Positions 1 through 7,741 of a DNA stretch of 64,000 bases are shown piece by piece. The first letter of the stretch is position 1, and every line of letters begins with the position of its first letter. Position numbers and translations under genes: made by a program. Source of the stretch: Castellaniella sp040276085. Its GTDB lineage: Bacteria > Pseudomonadota > Gammaproteobacteria > Burkholderiales > Burkholderiaceae_B. The stretch covers positions 248,001-312,000 of the forward strand of contig NZ_JBELOK010000002.1 of the NCBI RefSeq assembly GCF_040276085.1, read 5' to 3'. Under the pieces are notes generated by a model. It was not told the origin of the DNA. It ran no database searches and saw only the letters and a program-made list of their open reading frames with translations.

Positions 1-135
1 ACTGAAAAAGTCGATATACCGCTTGCCGGCTTCATCGATAAGCTCGGAGCCCCGTGCTTTTGAAAAAATGACCGGAAACGACCGGATGTAGCCTCTGACC
101 TCCGACTCCATCCGGTCAAAAATTTTTAAATCCAT
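1..135 (-). CDS. ectB: Diaminobutyrate--2-oxoglutarate aminotransferase EctB, N-terminal part (cut by window edge)
   Basis: Only the first 45 codons are in the window. The reading frame begins at the ATG at 135-133, preceded by a strong ribosome site (AAGGAGGG, around 140-148). The N-terminus MDLKIFDRMESEVRGYIRSF matches the conserved start of EctB, the PLP-dependent enzyme that converts aspartate semialdehyde to 2,4-diaminobutyrate, the first committed step of ectoine synthesis. It lies 39 bp downstream of ectA in the same direction, so the two are very likely cotranscribed; ectC would be expected beyond the left edge. The family call rests on this short but characteristic N-terminus and on the ectA neighbour. 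Confidence 0.88.
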   Translation of the reverse strand, partial: MDLKIFDRMESEVRGYIRSFPVIFSKARGSELIDEAGKRYIDFFS

Positions 136-174
136 ACTACCCTCCTTGTTGACGTTCGAATAGACGACAGCAAC

Positions 175-702
175 TCAACGCACTGCCGACAAGGAAAAGG
201 GACCAATACGCAACAGAGGTTCAGCCTCATGCGCGTCAGCACCAAAAAGATCAACCCCGAACAACTCGTGCTCTTCGATCGGGGCCTGCAATTGACTGGC
301 CAGGCGCGAGAACAGACGCCGCGACGCCTGATTGCCCGGACTGACGGTGGTTTCCATCCAACGTACGGTACCCAGGCCAGGGCGGCTCAGCAAGCCAAGC
401 AGCATCTTCGATCCCAGGCCTTGACCACGGGCCCGCGGGTGCACCGCCACTTGCCATACAAAGAGCACATCACTGCGCTCTGGCGGGATATAACCAGACA
501 CCATGCCCAGCAGGCCGAGTTCGTCCTGGGCAACGATGCAGGTATGGGAAAAATGCTCTGCCAGTAATAAATACAGATAGACAGAATTGAGATCCAGCGG
601 TGGGCACTGTGCCACCAGCTGATGCATCGCTGGCCCATCGGGCCTGCCGGGAAGACGCAGCTGGAAAGCAGCATCCCCCGGCGAAGGAGTGTCTGTGCTC
701 AA
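175..702 (-). CDS. ectA: L-2,4-diaminobutyric acid N-acetyltransferase EctA
   Basis: 175 residues. A single GNAT acetyltransferase fold: the N-terminal segment with PPLDLNSVYLYLLLAEHF is the signature of EctA, the central VWQVAVHPRARGQGLGSKML is GNAT motif A (acetyl-CoA pyrophosphate loop), and TTVSPGNQASRRLFSRLA is motif B. EctA acetylates 2,4-diaminobutyrate to N-gamma-acetyl-diaminobutyrate in the cytoplasm, the second step to the compatible solute ectoine. Its ATG overlaps the stop of ectR by 4 bp (ATGA), and ectB follows after 39 bp, giving an ectR-ectA-ectB operon. Length is normal for the family. Confidence is high from motifs plus neighbours. Confidence 0.95.
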   Translation of the reverse strand: MSTDTPSPGDAAFQLRLPGRPDGPAMHQLVAQCPPLDLNSVYLYLLLAEHFSHTCIVAQDELGLLGMVSGYIPPERSDVLFVWQVAVHPRARGQGLGSKMLLGLLSRPGLGTVRWMETTVSPGNQASRRLFSRLASQLQAPIEEHELFGVDLFGADAHEAEPLLRIGPFSLSAVR

Positions 703-1247
703 ACCACCAACCCAGACTCGGGAGCTACCCCGGTAACCGGCACATCCAGCATGGGTGATTGTGCTTCCGAGGCTGGGATCAGATCGGTATCGGCTTCAAT
801 CAGATCCACCACACGCTCGAGTGAAAGCGTGATGGTGGCTCTTTCGAGTTCTGGCAGCGCATTGAGGGACTCTGCCAGTTTTTGTTGCAGGGGTGAAGGA
901 GTGTCGTGCGCCAGCTGTCGACCTGCATCGGTGGCACTGACAAAGACAATGCGGCGGTCGGCGCGGCCGCGTTCGCGGACGATCAGACCTTTGTCTTCGA
1001 GACGATCCAGAATACCCACCACTGTACTGGCACTGACGTGAACCTCACGGCTGATGGCTGTGGCGGTTAGCGGGCCTTTGTCGATAACAGTGTGCAAGCA
1101 CACCAGCTGAGGACCTGTGATGTGGTTGCAGGCGGACAATTGCCGGGAATGCAGGGCCACTGCCCGAGTAATGCGACGTAAGGCTCTCAAGATGCGCAAG
1201 TCATATGCTTGCTGCGCACCCGCTTCGGTATTCATGGCGAGTTCCAC
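699..1247 (-). CDS. ectR: MarR-family regulator of the ectoine operon (EctR-like)
   Basis: 182 residues with a MarR-type winged helix-turn-helix: helices around residues 20-75 (LVCLHTVIDKGPLTATAIS, then HVSASTVVGILDRLEDKGLI) and the wing around RERGRADRRIVFVSATDAG. MarR proteins dimerise and usually repress their own operon. Position as first gene of the ect operon, with a 4-bp overlap onto ectA, points to an EctR-type regulator of ectoine synthesis; EctR of halotolerant methylotrophs is a MarR repressor of ectABC. The regulator is cotranscribed here, so autoregulation is likely. The upstream spacer 1248-1320 is AT-rich and contains repeated ATCAT/ATGAT half-sites (around 1273-1313) that could be its operator, but this is only a suggestion. 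No signal peptide or effector pocket can be assigned. Confidence 0.85.
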   Translation of the reverse strand: MELAMNTEAGAQQAYDLRILRALRRITRAVALHSRQLSACNHITGPQLVCLHTVIDKGPLTATAISREVHVSASTVVGILDRLEDKGLIVRERGRADRRIVFVSATDAGRQLAHDTPSPLQQKLAESLNALPELERATITLSLERVVDLIEADTDLIPASEAQSPMLDVPVTGVAPESGLVV

Positions 1248-1336
1248 TCCTTCTAAATAATTTCGACTGAAATCATAAGTCTATTAATCATCAGAGTCAA
1301 GAATGATTGCACCTTCTTACCCCTGTGCATGGCCAC

Positions 1337-1383
1337 AAAAAAACACCCAAAAACACGCGTGAATGCGACTTTTCGGGTGTTTC
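1337..1383 (-). terminator. Rho-independent terminator of nirK
   Basis: Read on the minus strand, an AAACACCCGAAAA arm pairs with TTTTTGGGTGTTT across a loop of about 17 nt and is followed by a run of T (1336-1342 on the plus strand is A-rich). It lies about 50 bp past the nirK stop and before the ectR promoter, so it separates the two minus-strand units. Confidence 0.75.
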
Positions 1384-1430
1384 GAACATAGACGGGCTGT
1401 CAGGCAGGCATCCTGCCCGACAGACCAGGA

Positions 1431-2840
1431 CTAGTGCCCCGAGTTGGGGTCAATCGCCTCGTCACTATGAAAGATTTTGCGGTCTGCCTTGCCTTCGACA
1501 GTAAGGAAGCCCGCCACGCCCTTCTCAACACGGGACAGGGCATGATCCACCAGCAAATAACGGCCGGGATAGTCGGTTTTAAATTCGACCATGGTGGCCC
1601 CACCAGGTGGCACCATGGTGGTTTGCACATCTGTCAGGGGCTTGCTGGTGAGAGAAGCCTGGTCGTATACCTTGTCGAAAACCTCACCAATGATGTGAAA
1701 ACTCGAGATCAGGTTGGGACCCCCCACGCCAAAGAAGATACGCACGCTGTCGCCCACTCCGGATTTCATGTTGTATACCTTGGTCAGGGCATCCATCGAA
1801 CCGTTGAACATCACATGCTCGGGATTCTCGGCCAGCAGCTTCTCGAGAGAGAACTCTTGCAGGCCACTGGCACCGTGCGACTGGGCCGTGTAGAGCTCGC
1901 CCTGCATCACATAGAACTCATGATCAACCTTGGGCAGCCCTCCCTCGGGTTCGACCAGAATCATGCCGTACATGCCATTGGTGATGTGCTGCGCCACCAT
2001 GGGGGTGGCGCAGTGATACACAAACAGGCCCACATGATTGGCTTTAAACGTAAACGACTTGGTTTGCCCCGGAGCCACCTGAGTGACAGCCGCCCCGCCG
2101 CCCGGACCCGTGACCGCATGCAAATCGATGGAGTGGATATGCGTGCTGTCTTTGGCATTGGTGATGTTCAGGGTAACCGTGTCACCCACGCGCACACGGA
2201 CAAACGGCCCCGGCACCTTGTTGTTAAACGTCCAGAAACGATAGGTGGTGGTGTCGCCCAGGCGGCCTTCGATCTCGGTGGTCAGGAGATCAACCGTTAC
2301 GTTCTTGGGCCCACGCTTACCCACCGGTGTACCCACCTGAGTGGGGTCGTGTGCAATCTGTGGTGCCTTGGGGGTAGTGTCTTCGACAATATCACCCACA
2401 ACCACCTTGCCCACCATCCCGGCAGCCTTGTGGCCTGGCAGCGTGCAGTAGTACTCGAAGGTGCCATTTTTGGACGCACGAAACACAATGGCTGTGGCGG
2501 CGCCTTTGCCAGAAATATGGTCTGACTGCGCCTTGAAATCCGGCACGGCAATATCGTGGGTGGCGCCGTCGTCGTTGATCAGGTTGATCTGCACCACCGC
2601 ACCTTCGGGCACCCGAAGATCAGGATTGATCTGATCAGAGATCTCTCCTTTGTCGCCAATAAACACCAGCTTGCCATCAGCAATCGCTGTTCGCAATGTA
2701 AAGGTGACATCCGGTTTATAGGTGACATCCTGGCTACCGTGGCCATGGCCGCTTGGGCCTTCGTCGGCCCAGGCCGGACCAAAGCCCAGCCCAATTGCCA
2801 CCAGTAAAAGGCCGCCAAAAAGGTGTCGGATCACTGACAT
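1431..2840 (-). CDS. nirK: Copper-containing nitrite reductase NirK with an extra N-terminal cupredoxin domain
   Basis: 469 residues, about 100 longer than two-domain NirK. A Sec signal peptide (residues 1-25, ending AWADE) sends it to the periplasm. Residues about 40-150 form an added cupredoxin domain with a full type-1 copper set: H95, C132, H137 and M142 (YYCTLPGHKAAGM). Residues 175-450 are the catalytic NirK core, closest in wording to AniA: type-1 ligands H236, C277, H285 and M290; type-2 ligands H241, H276 and H433; catalytic D239 (HSIDLHAVTGPGGG) and H382 (FHIIGEVFDKVY). It reduces nitrite to nitric oxide in denitrification. Hyphomicrobium NirK has a comparable N-terminal cupredoxin. 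The gene is monocistronic, divergent from fnr; I saw no FNR-type TTGAT-N4-ATCAA box upstream, but an inverted repeat AAAGTAG/CTACTTT spans 2883-2914. Confidence 0.96.
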   Translation of the reverse strand: MSVIRHLFGGLLLVAIGLGFGPAWADEGPSGHGHGSQDVTYKPDVTFTLRTAIADGKLVFIGDKGEISDQINPDLRVPEGAVVQINLINDDGATHDIAVPDFKAQSDHISGKGAATAIVFRASKNGTFEYYCTLPGHKAAGMVGKVVVGDIVEDTTPKAPQIAHDPTQVGTPVGKRGPKNVTVDLLTTEIEGRLGDTTTYRFWTFNNKVPGPFVRVRVGDTVTLNITNAKDSTHIHSIDLHAVTGPGGGAAVTQVAPGQTKSFTFKANHVGLFVYHCATPMVAQHITNGMYGMILVEPEGGLPKVDHEFYVMQGELYTAQSHGASGLQEFSLEKLLAENPEHVMFNGSMDALTKVYNMKSGVGDSVRIFFGVGGPNLISSFHIIGEVFDKVYDQASLTSKPLTDVQTTMVPPGGATMVEFKTDYPGRYLLVDHALSRVEKGVAGFLTVEGKADRKIFHSDEAIDPNSGH

Positions 2841-3033
2841 GTTTTCCCCGTAGTGAAATGAAGTGGTTGCCTGCGCTCCTAAAAAGTAGAGGCTTCAAGC
2901 AATAGCGCTACTTTACAGTGTATCGTCAGCTAATATGCCGAGGATTCACCAGCTACATCGACAAAAAGCAAGTAGCAGAGGCATGTTGTCTGCATTAACC
3001 CGCCGAATGGCACAAAAGCAGCCGCAGAGAACC

Positions 3034-3039
3034 TATAAT
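3034..3039 (+). promoter_or_regulatory. Putative -10 element of fnr (TATAAT)
   Basis: A perfect TATAAT hexamer. Transcription would begin near 3046, which leaves the upstream in-frame ATG at 3050 with almost no leader and favours the ATG at 3131 as the fnr start. No good -35 hexamer is visible 16-18 bp upstream, so an activator may be needed. Confidence 0.45.
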
Positions 3040-3130
3040 TCCTTTAAATATGCAGGGCTTCTTCTTGCATGCCGTTTATTTGGATGCCAATTTGCAGTCC
3101 GACCACTTCGCCGCCAGACCCGTCGCTCGC

Positions 3131-3865
3131 ATGACGTCGATCAAGCGCGTCCCCGTGACTCCCGACGCCACCCGCTGCTCCACATGCATGCTCAATGCAA
3201 TCTGCCTGCCCTTGGGCATGGTGCGTAGCGATGTGACCAAGATGGACGAACTCATCAAAGAGCGTCTGCGCGTACCCAAAGGTCGCACGCTGTACCGCCA
3301 GGGAGACCCTGCAGAGGCCATCTATGGCTTGCGCTCGGGCTCGATGAAAACCCAGATCGAAGACGCTGCCGGCCTGATACAAATCACAGGCTTTCTACTG
3401 CCTGGCGAGATCCTCGGCATCGACGGCCTGATGAACGCCGCCCAGTTGTCGCACGCCATTGCGCTCGAAGACACTGAAATCTGCGTTATCCGCCTGGACG
3501 AAATGGATCAGGTAGCCGCCGAGCTGCCCAGCCTCAACCTGCAGCTGCGCCGCCTCATGAGCAAGGAAATCAGCCGCTCGCACCAGCAACTGCTCACCAT
3601 CAGTGGCTTGCGTTCCGAACAACGCCTGGCAGCGTTTCTGCTTAATCTGTCGCAACGGCTCAGTGCGCTGGGGTACTCGCCCTACCAGTTTTTCCTGCGC
3701 ATGAGCCGCGAAGAAATTGGCAACTTCCTGGGGCTTACCCTGGAAACGGTCAGCCGGCTGTTCTCGCGATTTGCCCGCGAAGGGCTGATCCGCATCCAGC
3801 AACGCGAGGTGCAAATCCTGGACCTCACAGGCCTGCAGAATCTATCGGGCGGCGATTGCGCCTGA
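3131..3865 (+). CDS. fnr: FNR-family oxygen-sensing transcription regulator
   Basis: 244 residues from the ATG at 3131. An in-frame ATG at 3050 would add 27 residues unlike the family and sits almost on the predicted transcription start, so it is less likely. The four cysteines of the oxygen-labile [4Fe-4S] cluster are present: C16, C19 and C25 (RCSTCMLNAICLPLG) and C118 (TEICVI). A cyclic-nucleotide-binding-like barrel follows (residues about 35-130), then a dimer helix and a CRP-type helix-turn-helix with the FNR recognition segment GLTLETVSRLFSRF near residues 200-214. This predicts activation from TTGAT-N4-ATCAA boxes when oxygen is low; two perfect boxes precede the ccoI-like gene and ccoN in this window. 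It is divergent from nirK and convergent with the cbb3 cluster. Orthologues are called Anr or Btr in other genera. Confidence 0.95.
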   Translation: MTSIKRVPVTPDATRCSTCMLNAICLPLGMVRSDVTKMDELIKERLRVPKGRTLYRQGDPAEAIYGLRSGSMKTQIEDAAGLIQITGFLLPGEILGIDGLMNAAQLSHAIALEDTEICVIRLDEMDQVAAELPSLNLQLRRLMSKEISRSHQQLLTISGLRSEQRLAAFLLNLSQRLSALGYSPYQFFLRMSREEIGNFLGLTLETVSRLFSRFAREGLIRIQQREVQILDLTGLQNLSGGDCA

Positions 3866-3971
3866 GCCTGCAACCATTGGCCAGCAGGCAACTGCACATC
3901 CGCCTGCATTAAAGCAACACCAGAAACCTCGCAAAGAGGCCCGCCTTCAGGCGACCTCACAGCTCCTGGTA

Positions 3972-4223
3972 TTAATCCAGCGGTTCGTCAAATTCGTCCA
4001 GCAGCACACCACGCGGAGCAATCCGTAGCGTCAGGGCACTGGACAGCGCCGCCATAACCCAAAACAGGAAAAACCCCAGGGTATAAACCGTGGGCCGACC
4101 TGCGCGAAACTGCTCTAGAAAGACCACGTCCATTGGATCCACCAGCGCAAACACCACGGCGCTGGTGACGCCCGCCATCAAAAACGACGGCCATAAAATC
4201 CACATCAGATAATGAGTTTTCAA
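3972..4223 (-). CDS. Small two-helix membrane protein at the end of the cbb3 cluster
   Basis: 83 residues starting at a TTG (4223-4221) with a clear AAGGAG site 7 nt upstream. Two transmembrane segments are visible, about residues 7-27 and 46-68, joined by a short polar loop (DPMDVVFLEQFRAG); the C-terminus is acidic (LLDEFDEPLD). I do not recognise a named family. It follows the FixH-like gene by 29 bp in the same direction, so it is probably the last gene of the ccoNOQPG operon and may act in cbb3 oxidase assembly or membrane redox function, which is inference from position only. Confidence 0.7.
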   Translation of the reverse strand: MKTHYLMWILWPSFLMAGVTSAVVFALVDPMDVVFLEQFRAGRPTVYTLGFFLFWVMAALSSALTLRIAPRGVLLDEFDEPLD

Positions 4224-4252
4224 TGCGGGTCTCCTTGACTCAACAGATATCG

Positions 4253-4489
4253 CTATCGGGCATCCTGTACGGGGGGGGCCACCACCAGCCCCTGACGCAC
4301 GCCACCATCATGGATTTCCTGGCCGCCATAGGCCTGAAACGCCAGCACAATGGTGATCAGACAGGCCACCACCACTATCGCGGGCCCCAGCAATAACAGC
4401 CAGGGCCAACGATGACGCCACCAGGGCTGACCCTCGGACAGCAACCGGGTATCTTTTACAGGGGCGGACACAGGCTTATCGGGGAACAT
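4253..4489 (-). CDS. fixH: Short FixH/CcoH-like membrane protein
   Basis: 78 residues. An N-terminal cytoplasmic stretch is followed by WWRHRWPWLLLLGP and one transmembrane helix (about residues 24-52), then a short outer segment. The WW/PW-before-helix pattern and the place directly after ccoG resemble the N-terminal part of FixH/CcoH, a cbb3 assembly protein usually about 150 residues long, so this is a short form lacking most of the periplasmic domain. It overlaps the 3' end of ccoG by 14 bp, implying translational coupling. The call rests on position and the short helix region; sequence alone would be weak. Confidence 0.65.
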   Translation of the reverse strand: MFPDKPVSAPVKDTRLLSEGQPWWRHRWPWLLLLGPAIVVVACLITIVLAFQAYGGQEIHDGGVRQGLVVAPPVQDAR

Positions 4490-5984
4490 AAAAACTGGAT
4501 TGCTCTATCACTGTGGTGTCTTGCTGATCCGCCCGCTGGCCCACGGCCTGAAAGTGGATGTCATATAAGCCAGGGGAAAGCCCTGCCGCCGGTGCCCGCA
4601 AGACCACCGGCACCAATTTGTTGGAGGAGCCCTCAAGCTGCACGGTTGTGGCACCTTCATCGGCCGTGTGCAACTGCAAGCCCGCCACACCCGCAGCCGA
4701 CAGATCGAGCACAACCGGTGTTTCGGACGAGTTGATGATCTGGAGACGGTAAACGTTCTCGATCTGGCCACCGGCCACCTCACGCCCCAACGCCCCGCGA
4801 TCACGGATCACATCCACACGCAAGGTGGTGCGATTGGCCAGAGAGAACACAAAGCCAATGGCAATGGCACCCAGCAGCGCCGAATACGCCAGCACACGCG
4901 GACGCAGCAAGCGACGGCGCACCTGCGGCTGAGACAGACGCTCGGTGATGGCATTGCCGGAGGTGTAACGGATCAGGCCAGGTTCGTAGCCCATTTTGTC
5001 CATGACGGAATCGCAGGCATCCACACAGGCGCCACAGCCGATGCACATGTATTGCAGGCCATCACGGATATCAATACCTGTGGGGCACACCTGGACACAC
5101 AGACTGCAATCGACACAATCGCCCATGCCGGCTTCTTTGTGGTCGATCTTGCGCGAGCGGCCTCCGCGAGGCTCGCCACGCACGTGATCGTAGGTGACCA
5201 CAAACGTGTCGTCGTCAACCATCACACTTTGAAACCGGGCATATGGGCACATGTACTTGCAGACAGCTTCGCGCATGAAGCCCGCATTACCCCAGGTGGC
5301 AAAAGCATAGAACAACATCCAGAACCACTGCCAGGGCCCAAGATCAAAGGCCAGTAAATGGGCGCCCAGCTCGCGGATCGGGGCAAAATAGCCGATGAAC
5401 GTATAGCCCGTCCAAAGAGCCAGCAAAATCCAAAGCGTATGTTTGGCGGCCTTCAGGCGCAGCTTGCGGGCATTCCAGGGTTGTTCGTCCAGGCGGATGC
5501 GCGCCAGCCGGTCGCCCTCCACCTGGGTTTCAATCCACATGAAGAGCTCGGTGTACACCGTTTGCGGACAGGCATAACCGCAAAACAGGCGCCCTGCCAT
5601 GGCTGTAAACAAAAACAGGGCAAACGCCGACAGCACCAGCAGCACGGCAAGATAAATAACATCCTGAGGCCACAACACCATGCCAAACAGGTAAAACTTG
5701 CGTGCGGCAAGATCAAACAGAACCGCTTGCCGATCATTCCATTGGATCCAGGGCAGACCATAAAAAACAGCCTGGGTCAGAAACACCATCAAGACCCGGA
5801 TCTGCGCAAAATGCCCCTGCACCGAGCGTGGGTAGATTTTGGAACGGACCTCGGCCAGCGCCTTCTCGACTTGCGGCGAGGTGCCTCCACCACCGGATCC
5901 TTTGCGGATCCGGCGCACTGGCTGCCAGTTGGCCTCCGACGCACCTGAGGACTGGCTGCCTGGTGAGGTATCTTTGTTTGTCAT
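4476..5984 (-). CDS. ccoG: cbb3 oxidase accessory ferredoxin-like protein CcoG (FixG/RdxA)
   Basis: 502 residues. A cytoplasmic N-terminus is followed by several membrane helices (about residues 65-250) carrying CPQTVYTELFMW and CPYARFQSVM, conserved CcoG cysteine motifs. Two 4Fe-4S ferredoxin motifs follow, CVDCSLCVQVCP and CIGCGACVDACD, and then a membrane helix and the periplasmic immunoglobulin-like FixG C-domain (about residues 380-500). CcoG is an inner-membrane iron-sulfur protein implicated in reducing copper for delivery to the cbb3 CuB site. It lies 17 bp downstream of ccoP and overlaps the FixH-like gene. Length and all motifs are normal. Confidence 0.96.
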   Translation of the reverse strand: MTNKDTSPGSQSSGASEANWQPVRRIRKGSGGGGTSPQVEKALAEVRSKIYPRSVQGHFAQIRVLMVFLTQAVFYGLPWIQWNDRQAVLFDLAARKFYLFGMVLWPQDVIYLAVLLVLSAFALFLFTAMAGRLFCGYACPQTVYTELFMWIETQVEGDRLARIRLDEQPWNARKLRLKAAKHTLWILLALWTGYTFIGYFAPIRELGAHLLAFDLGPWQWFWMLFYAFATWGNAGFMREAVCKYMCPYARFQSVMVDDDTFVVTYDHVRGEPRGGRSRKIDHKEAGMGDCVDCSLCVQVCPTGIDIRDGLQYMCIGCGACVDACDSVMDKMGYEPGLIRYTSGNAITERLSQPQVRRRLLRPRVLAYSALLGAIAIGFVFSLANRTTLRVDVIRDRGALGREVAGGQIENVYRLQIINSSETPVVLDLSAAGVAGLQLHTADEGATTVQLEGSSNKLVPVVLRAPAAGLSPGLYDIHFQAVGQRADQQDTTVIEQSSFYVPR

Positions 5985-6001
5985 GATCTTTGCCTGCCAG
6001 C

Positions 6002-6904
6002 CTAACGGTTTGATTGCCCCCAGACCCAGGCTGTCAGCAGACGGATCTGCTCGGGGGTGAGGTAAGTTTCCTGTGCCGGCATCTGGTTATCGCGCCCGTT
6101 AAGGATGGTTTCCGTGATGGTGGCCTCGGAGCTGCCATACAGCCAGATGTCGTCTGTCAGATTGGGCGCGCCCATCAGCGGATTACCCTTGCCTTCTGCA
6201 CCATGGCAGGCAGCACAATAGGTTTCAAATCCCCGCTTGCCGGCGTTAAGACGCAGCGGATCGTGGGCCAAGCCGGACAAGGCCCGCACATACTGGGCAA
6301 TGGCGGAGGCATCCTCGGGCTTGATCATGGCTGCCCAGGCGGGCATTACCCCGTGGCGTCCTTTGGTGATGGTTTGCAGGATCTGCTCGGGTTGTCCGCC
6401 CCACAGCCAGTCTGCATCCGTGAGATTGGGAAACCCTCGCCCACCCTTGGCATCAGAGCCGTGGCATTGTGCACAGTTATTGAGAAACAGCCGTTGCCCG
6501 ATGGCACGGGCCTGATCGTCATTGGCGATCTCGGGGACAGGCATCTCTCGAAAGCGCTCGTAGACCGGCTGAATCTGGGCATTGAGCGCCCGTTGATCCT
6601 GCAAGACTTCCTGGCCGGCTGTAAACCCAAGCAGGCCCTTGTAGCTGCCCAGGCCGGGATAAAGCACCAGATACCCCAGCGCAACGGCACACAACAGCAA
6701 ATACATCACCGTCCACCACCGGGGCACCGGGTTATTGAGTTCGGTGAGATCACCATCCCAGACATGACCGGTGCTTTCGACTGCCTGCACATCACGCTTG
6801 AGCCAGGCCCGCTGGGAAAACAGCAGGTACACGCACCAGACAATACCCCCCAGGGCAATCACCGCAATGTAGTAGCTCCAGAAACTGCTGATGAAATCAC
6901 TCAT
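6002..6904 (-). CDS. ccoP: cbb3 cytochrome oxidase di-haem subunit CcoP
   Basis: 300 residues from the ATG at 6904; longer in-frame starts upstream lie inside ccoQ and lack family similarity. Two N-terminal membrane segments (about residues 10-30 and 63-83) are followed by two periplasmic cytochrome c domains with haem motifs at C144-C147-H148 (CAQCHG) and C230-C233-H234 (CAACHG), and methionine ligands in VMPAW and QMPAQ. CcoP passes electrons from cytochrome c to CcoO and the catalytic subunit. Its start overlaps the ccoQ stop by 8 bp. A standard member. Confidence 0.97.
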   Translation of the reverse strand: MSDFISSFWSYYIAVIALGGIVWCVYLLFSQRAWLKRDVQAVESTGHVWDGDLTELNNPVPRWWTVMYLLLCAVALGYLVLYPGLGSYKGLLGFTAGQEVLQDQRALNAQIQPVYERFREMPVPEIANDDQARAIGQRLFLNNCAQCHGSDAKGGRGFPNLTDADWLWGGQPEQILQTITKGRHGVMPAWAAMIKPEDASAIAQYVRALSGLAHDPLRLNAGKRGFETYCAACHGAEGKGNPLMGAPNLTDDIWLYGSSEATITETILNGRDNQMPAQETYLTPEQIRLLTAWVWGQSNR

Positions 6905-7073
6905 GGGTATCCCCGATTGGCTGGTTTTTTTGATATTCCTCGGGCAGGGAAAATGGCAACTGCGCCGCCTGACGATTGGCCTCGACGCGGTGAGCAGACC
7001 AGGCCCACCAGACAATGCCAATAAAGGTAATCATGGCCAGAACAGTGACAAACCCGTTGACAACAGCCAACAT
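6897..7073 (-). CDS. ccoQ: cbb3 oxidase small subunit CcoQ
   Basis: 58 residues from the ATG at 7073, one nucleotide after the ccoO stop (TGAGATG), with a GGGGGG-rich stretch just upstream acting as ribosome site. A GTG at 7088 would add five residues but lies within ccoO. One transmembrane helix (about residues 5-28, LAMITFIGIVWWAW) is followed by a charged cytoplasmic tail with a LPFSLPEEYQ stretch typical of CcoQ. CcoQ stabilises the cbb3 complex. It overlaps ccoP by 8 bp. Confidence 0.88.
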   Translation of the reverse strand: MLAVVNGFVTVLAMITFIGIVWWAWSAHRVEANRQAAQLPFSLPEEYQKNQPIGDTHE

Positions 7074-7074
7074 C

Positions 7075-7731
7075 TCAACGCCCCCCACTTGTCATGACGT
7101 CTTCGGCGGCGGCACGCCCGCCAACCCCAAGCCCTTGCAAATAAGCCACCACGGCGTCTTCTTCGGTTTTGCCCTTAAGCTGCGCCGGAGCGGCAGCGAT
7201 ATCCTCATCGGTATAGGGCACGCCCAGTGTGCGCAGCACCCGCATGCGTTCCTGAACATCGGCGCCAGCGACACTGTTGTGCTGCAGCCAGGCATAGGCG
7301 GGCATGTTGGATTCTTTCACCACATCACGCGGGTTGCGCAGATGGATGCGGTGCCATTCATCCGAATAGCGTTGGCCCACGCGCGCCAGATCGGGGCCGG
7401 TACGCTTGGATCCCCAAAGAAACGGGCGCTCATAGACGGACTCGGCGGCAATCGAGTAAGGCCCGTAGCGCTGCACTTCGGATTGCAGCTTGCGGATCTG
7501 CTGGGAATGGCAACCCACACAACCTTCGCGGATATAGACGTCCCGGCCCACCAGACGCAGGGGCTCGTAGGGGGTGACACCCGGCACCGCCGTGGTGGTG
7601 GAATGCTGGAAAAACAGCGGAACGATCTGAACCAGCCCCGAAAACGAGACCACCACAATGCTGAAGATAATCAGCAACCCGACATTGCGCTCGAGGAGCT
7701 CGTGTGAAAAGCGTTTTTTCTTGCCAGACAT
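7075..7731 (-). CDS. ccoO: cbb3 cytochrome oxidase mono-haem subunit CcoO (FixO)
   Basis: 218 residues from the ATG at 7731, chosen because upstream in-frame codons overlap ccoN and do not match the family. An N-terminal membrane anchor (about residues 15-40) precedes a periplasmic cytochrome c domain with the haem site C71-C74-H75 in EGCVGCHSQQIR and the CcoO-typical YGPYS and PFLWGSKRTGPDLARVG stretches; the methionine ligand is in SNMPAY. It carries electrons from CcoP to CcoN. It starts 10 bp after the ccoN stop. Confidence 0.97.
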   Translation of the reverse strand: MSGKKKRFSHELLERNVGLLIIFSIVVVSFSGLVQIVPLFFQHSTTTAVPGVTPYEPLRLVGRDVYIREGCVGCHSQQIRKLQSEVQRYGPYSIAAESVYERPFLWGSKRTGPDLARVGQRYSDEWHRIHLRNPRDVVKESNMPAYAWLQHNSVAGADVQERMRVLRTLGVPYTDEDIAAAPAQLKGKTEEDAVVAYLQGLGVGGRAAAEDVMTSGGR

Positions 7732-7741
7732 GGTCAACTCC

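Noticed and set aside
43..702. Plus-strand frames over ectA
   Set aside because: Antisense to a clear acetyltransferase; no features.
1434..2525. Long plus-strand frame across nirK
   Set aside because: Histidine- and glycine-rich composition typical of a shadow of a GC-rich gene; nirK on the other strand has all ligands.
2883..2914. AAAGTAG/CTACTTT inverted repeat upstream of nirK as an FNR/NNR operator
   Set aside because: It does not match TTGAT-N4-ATCAA or known nitric-oxide regulator sites well enough; mentioned only in the nirK entry.
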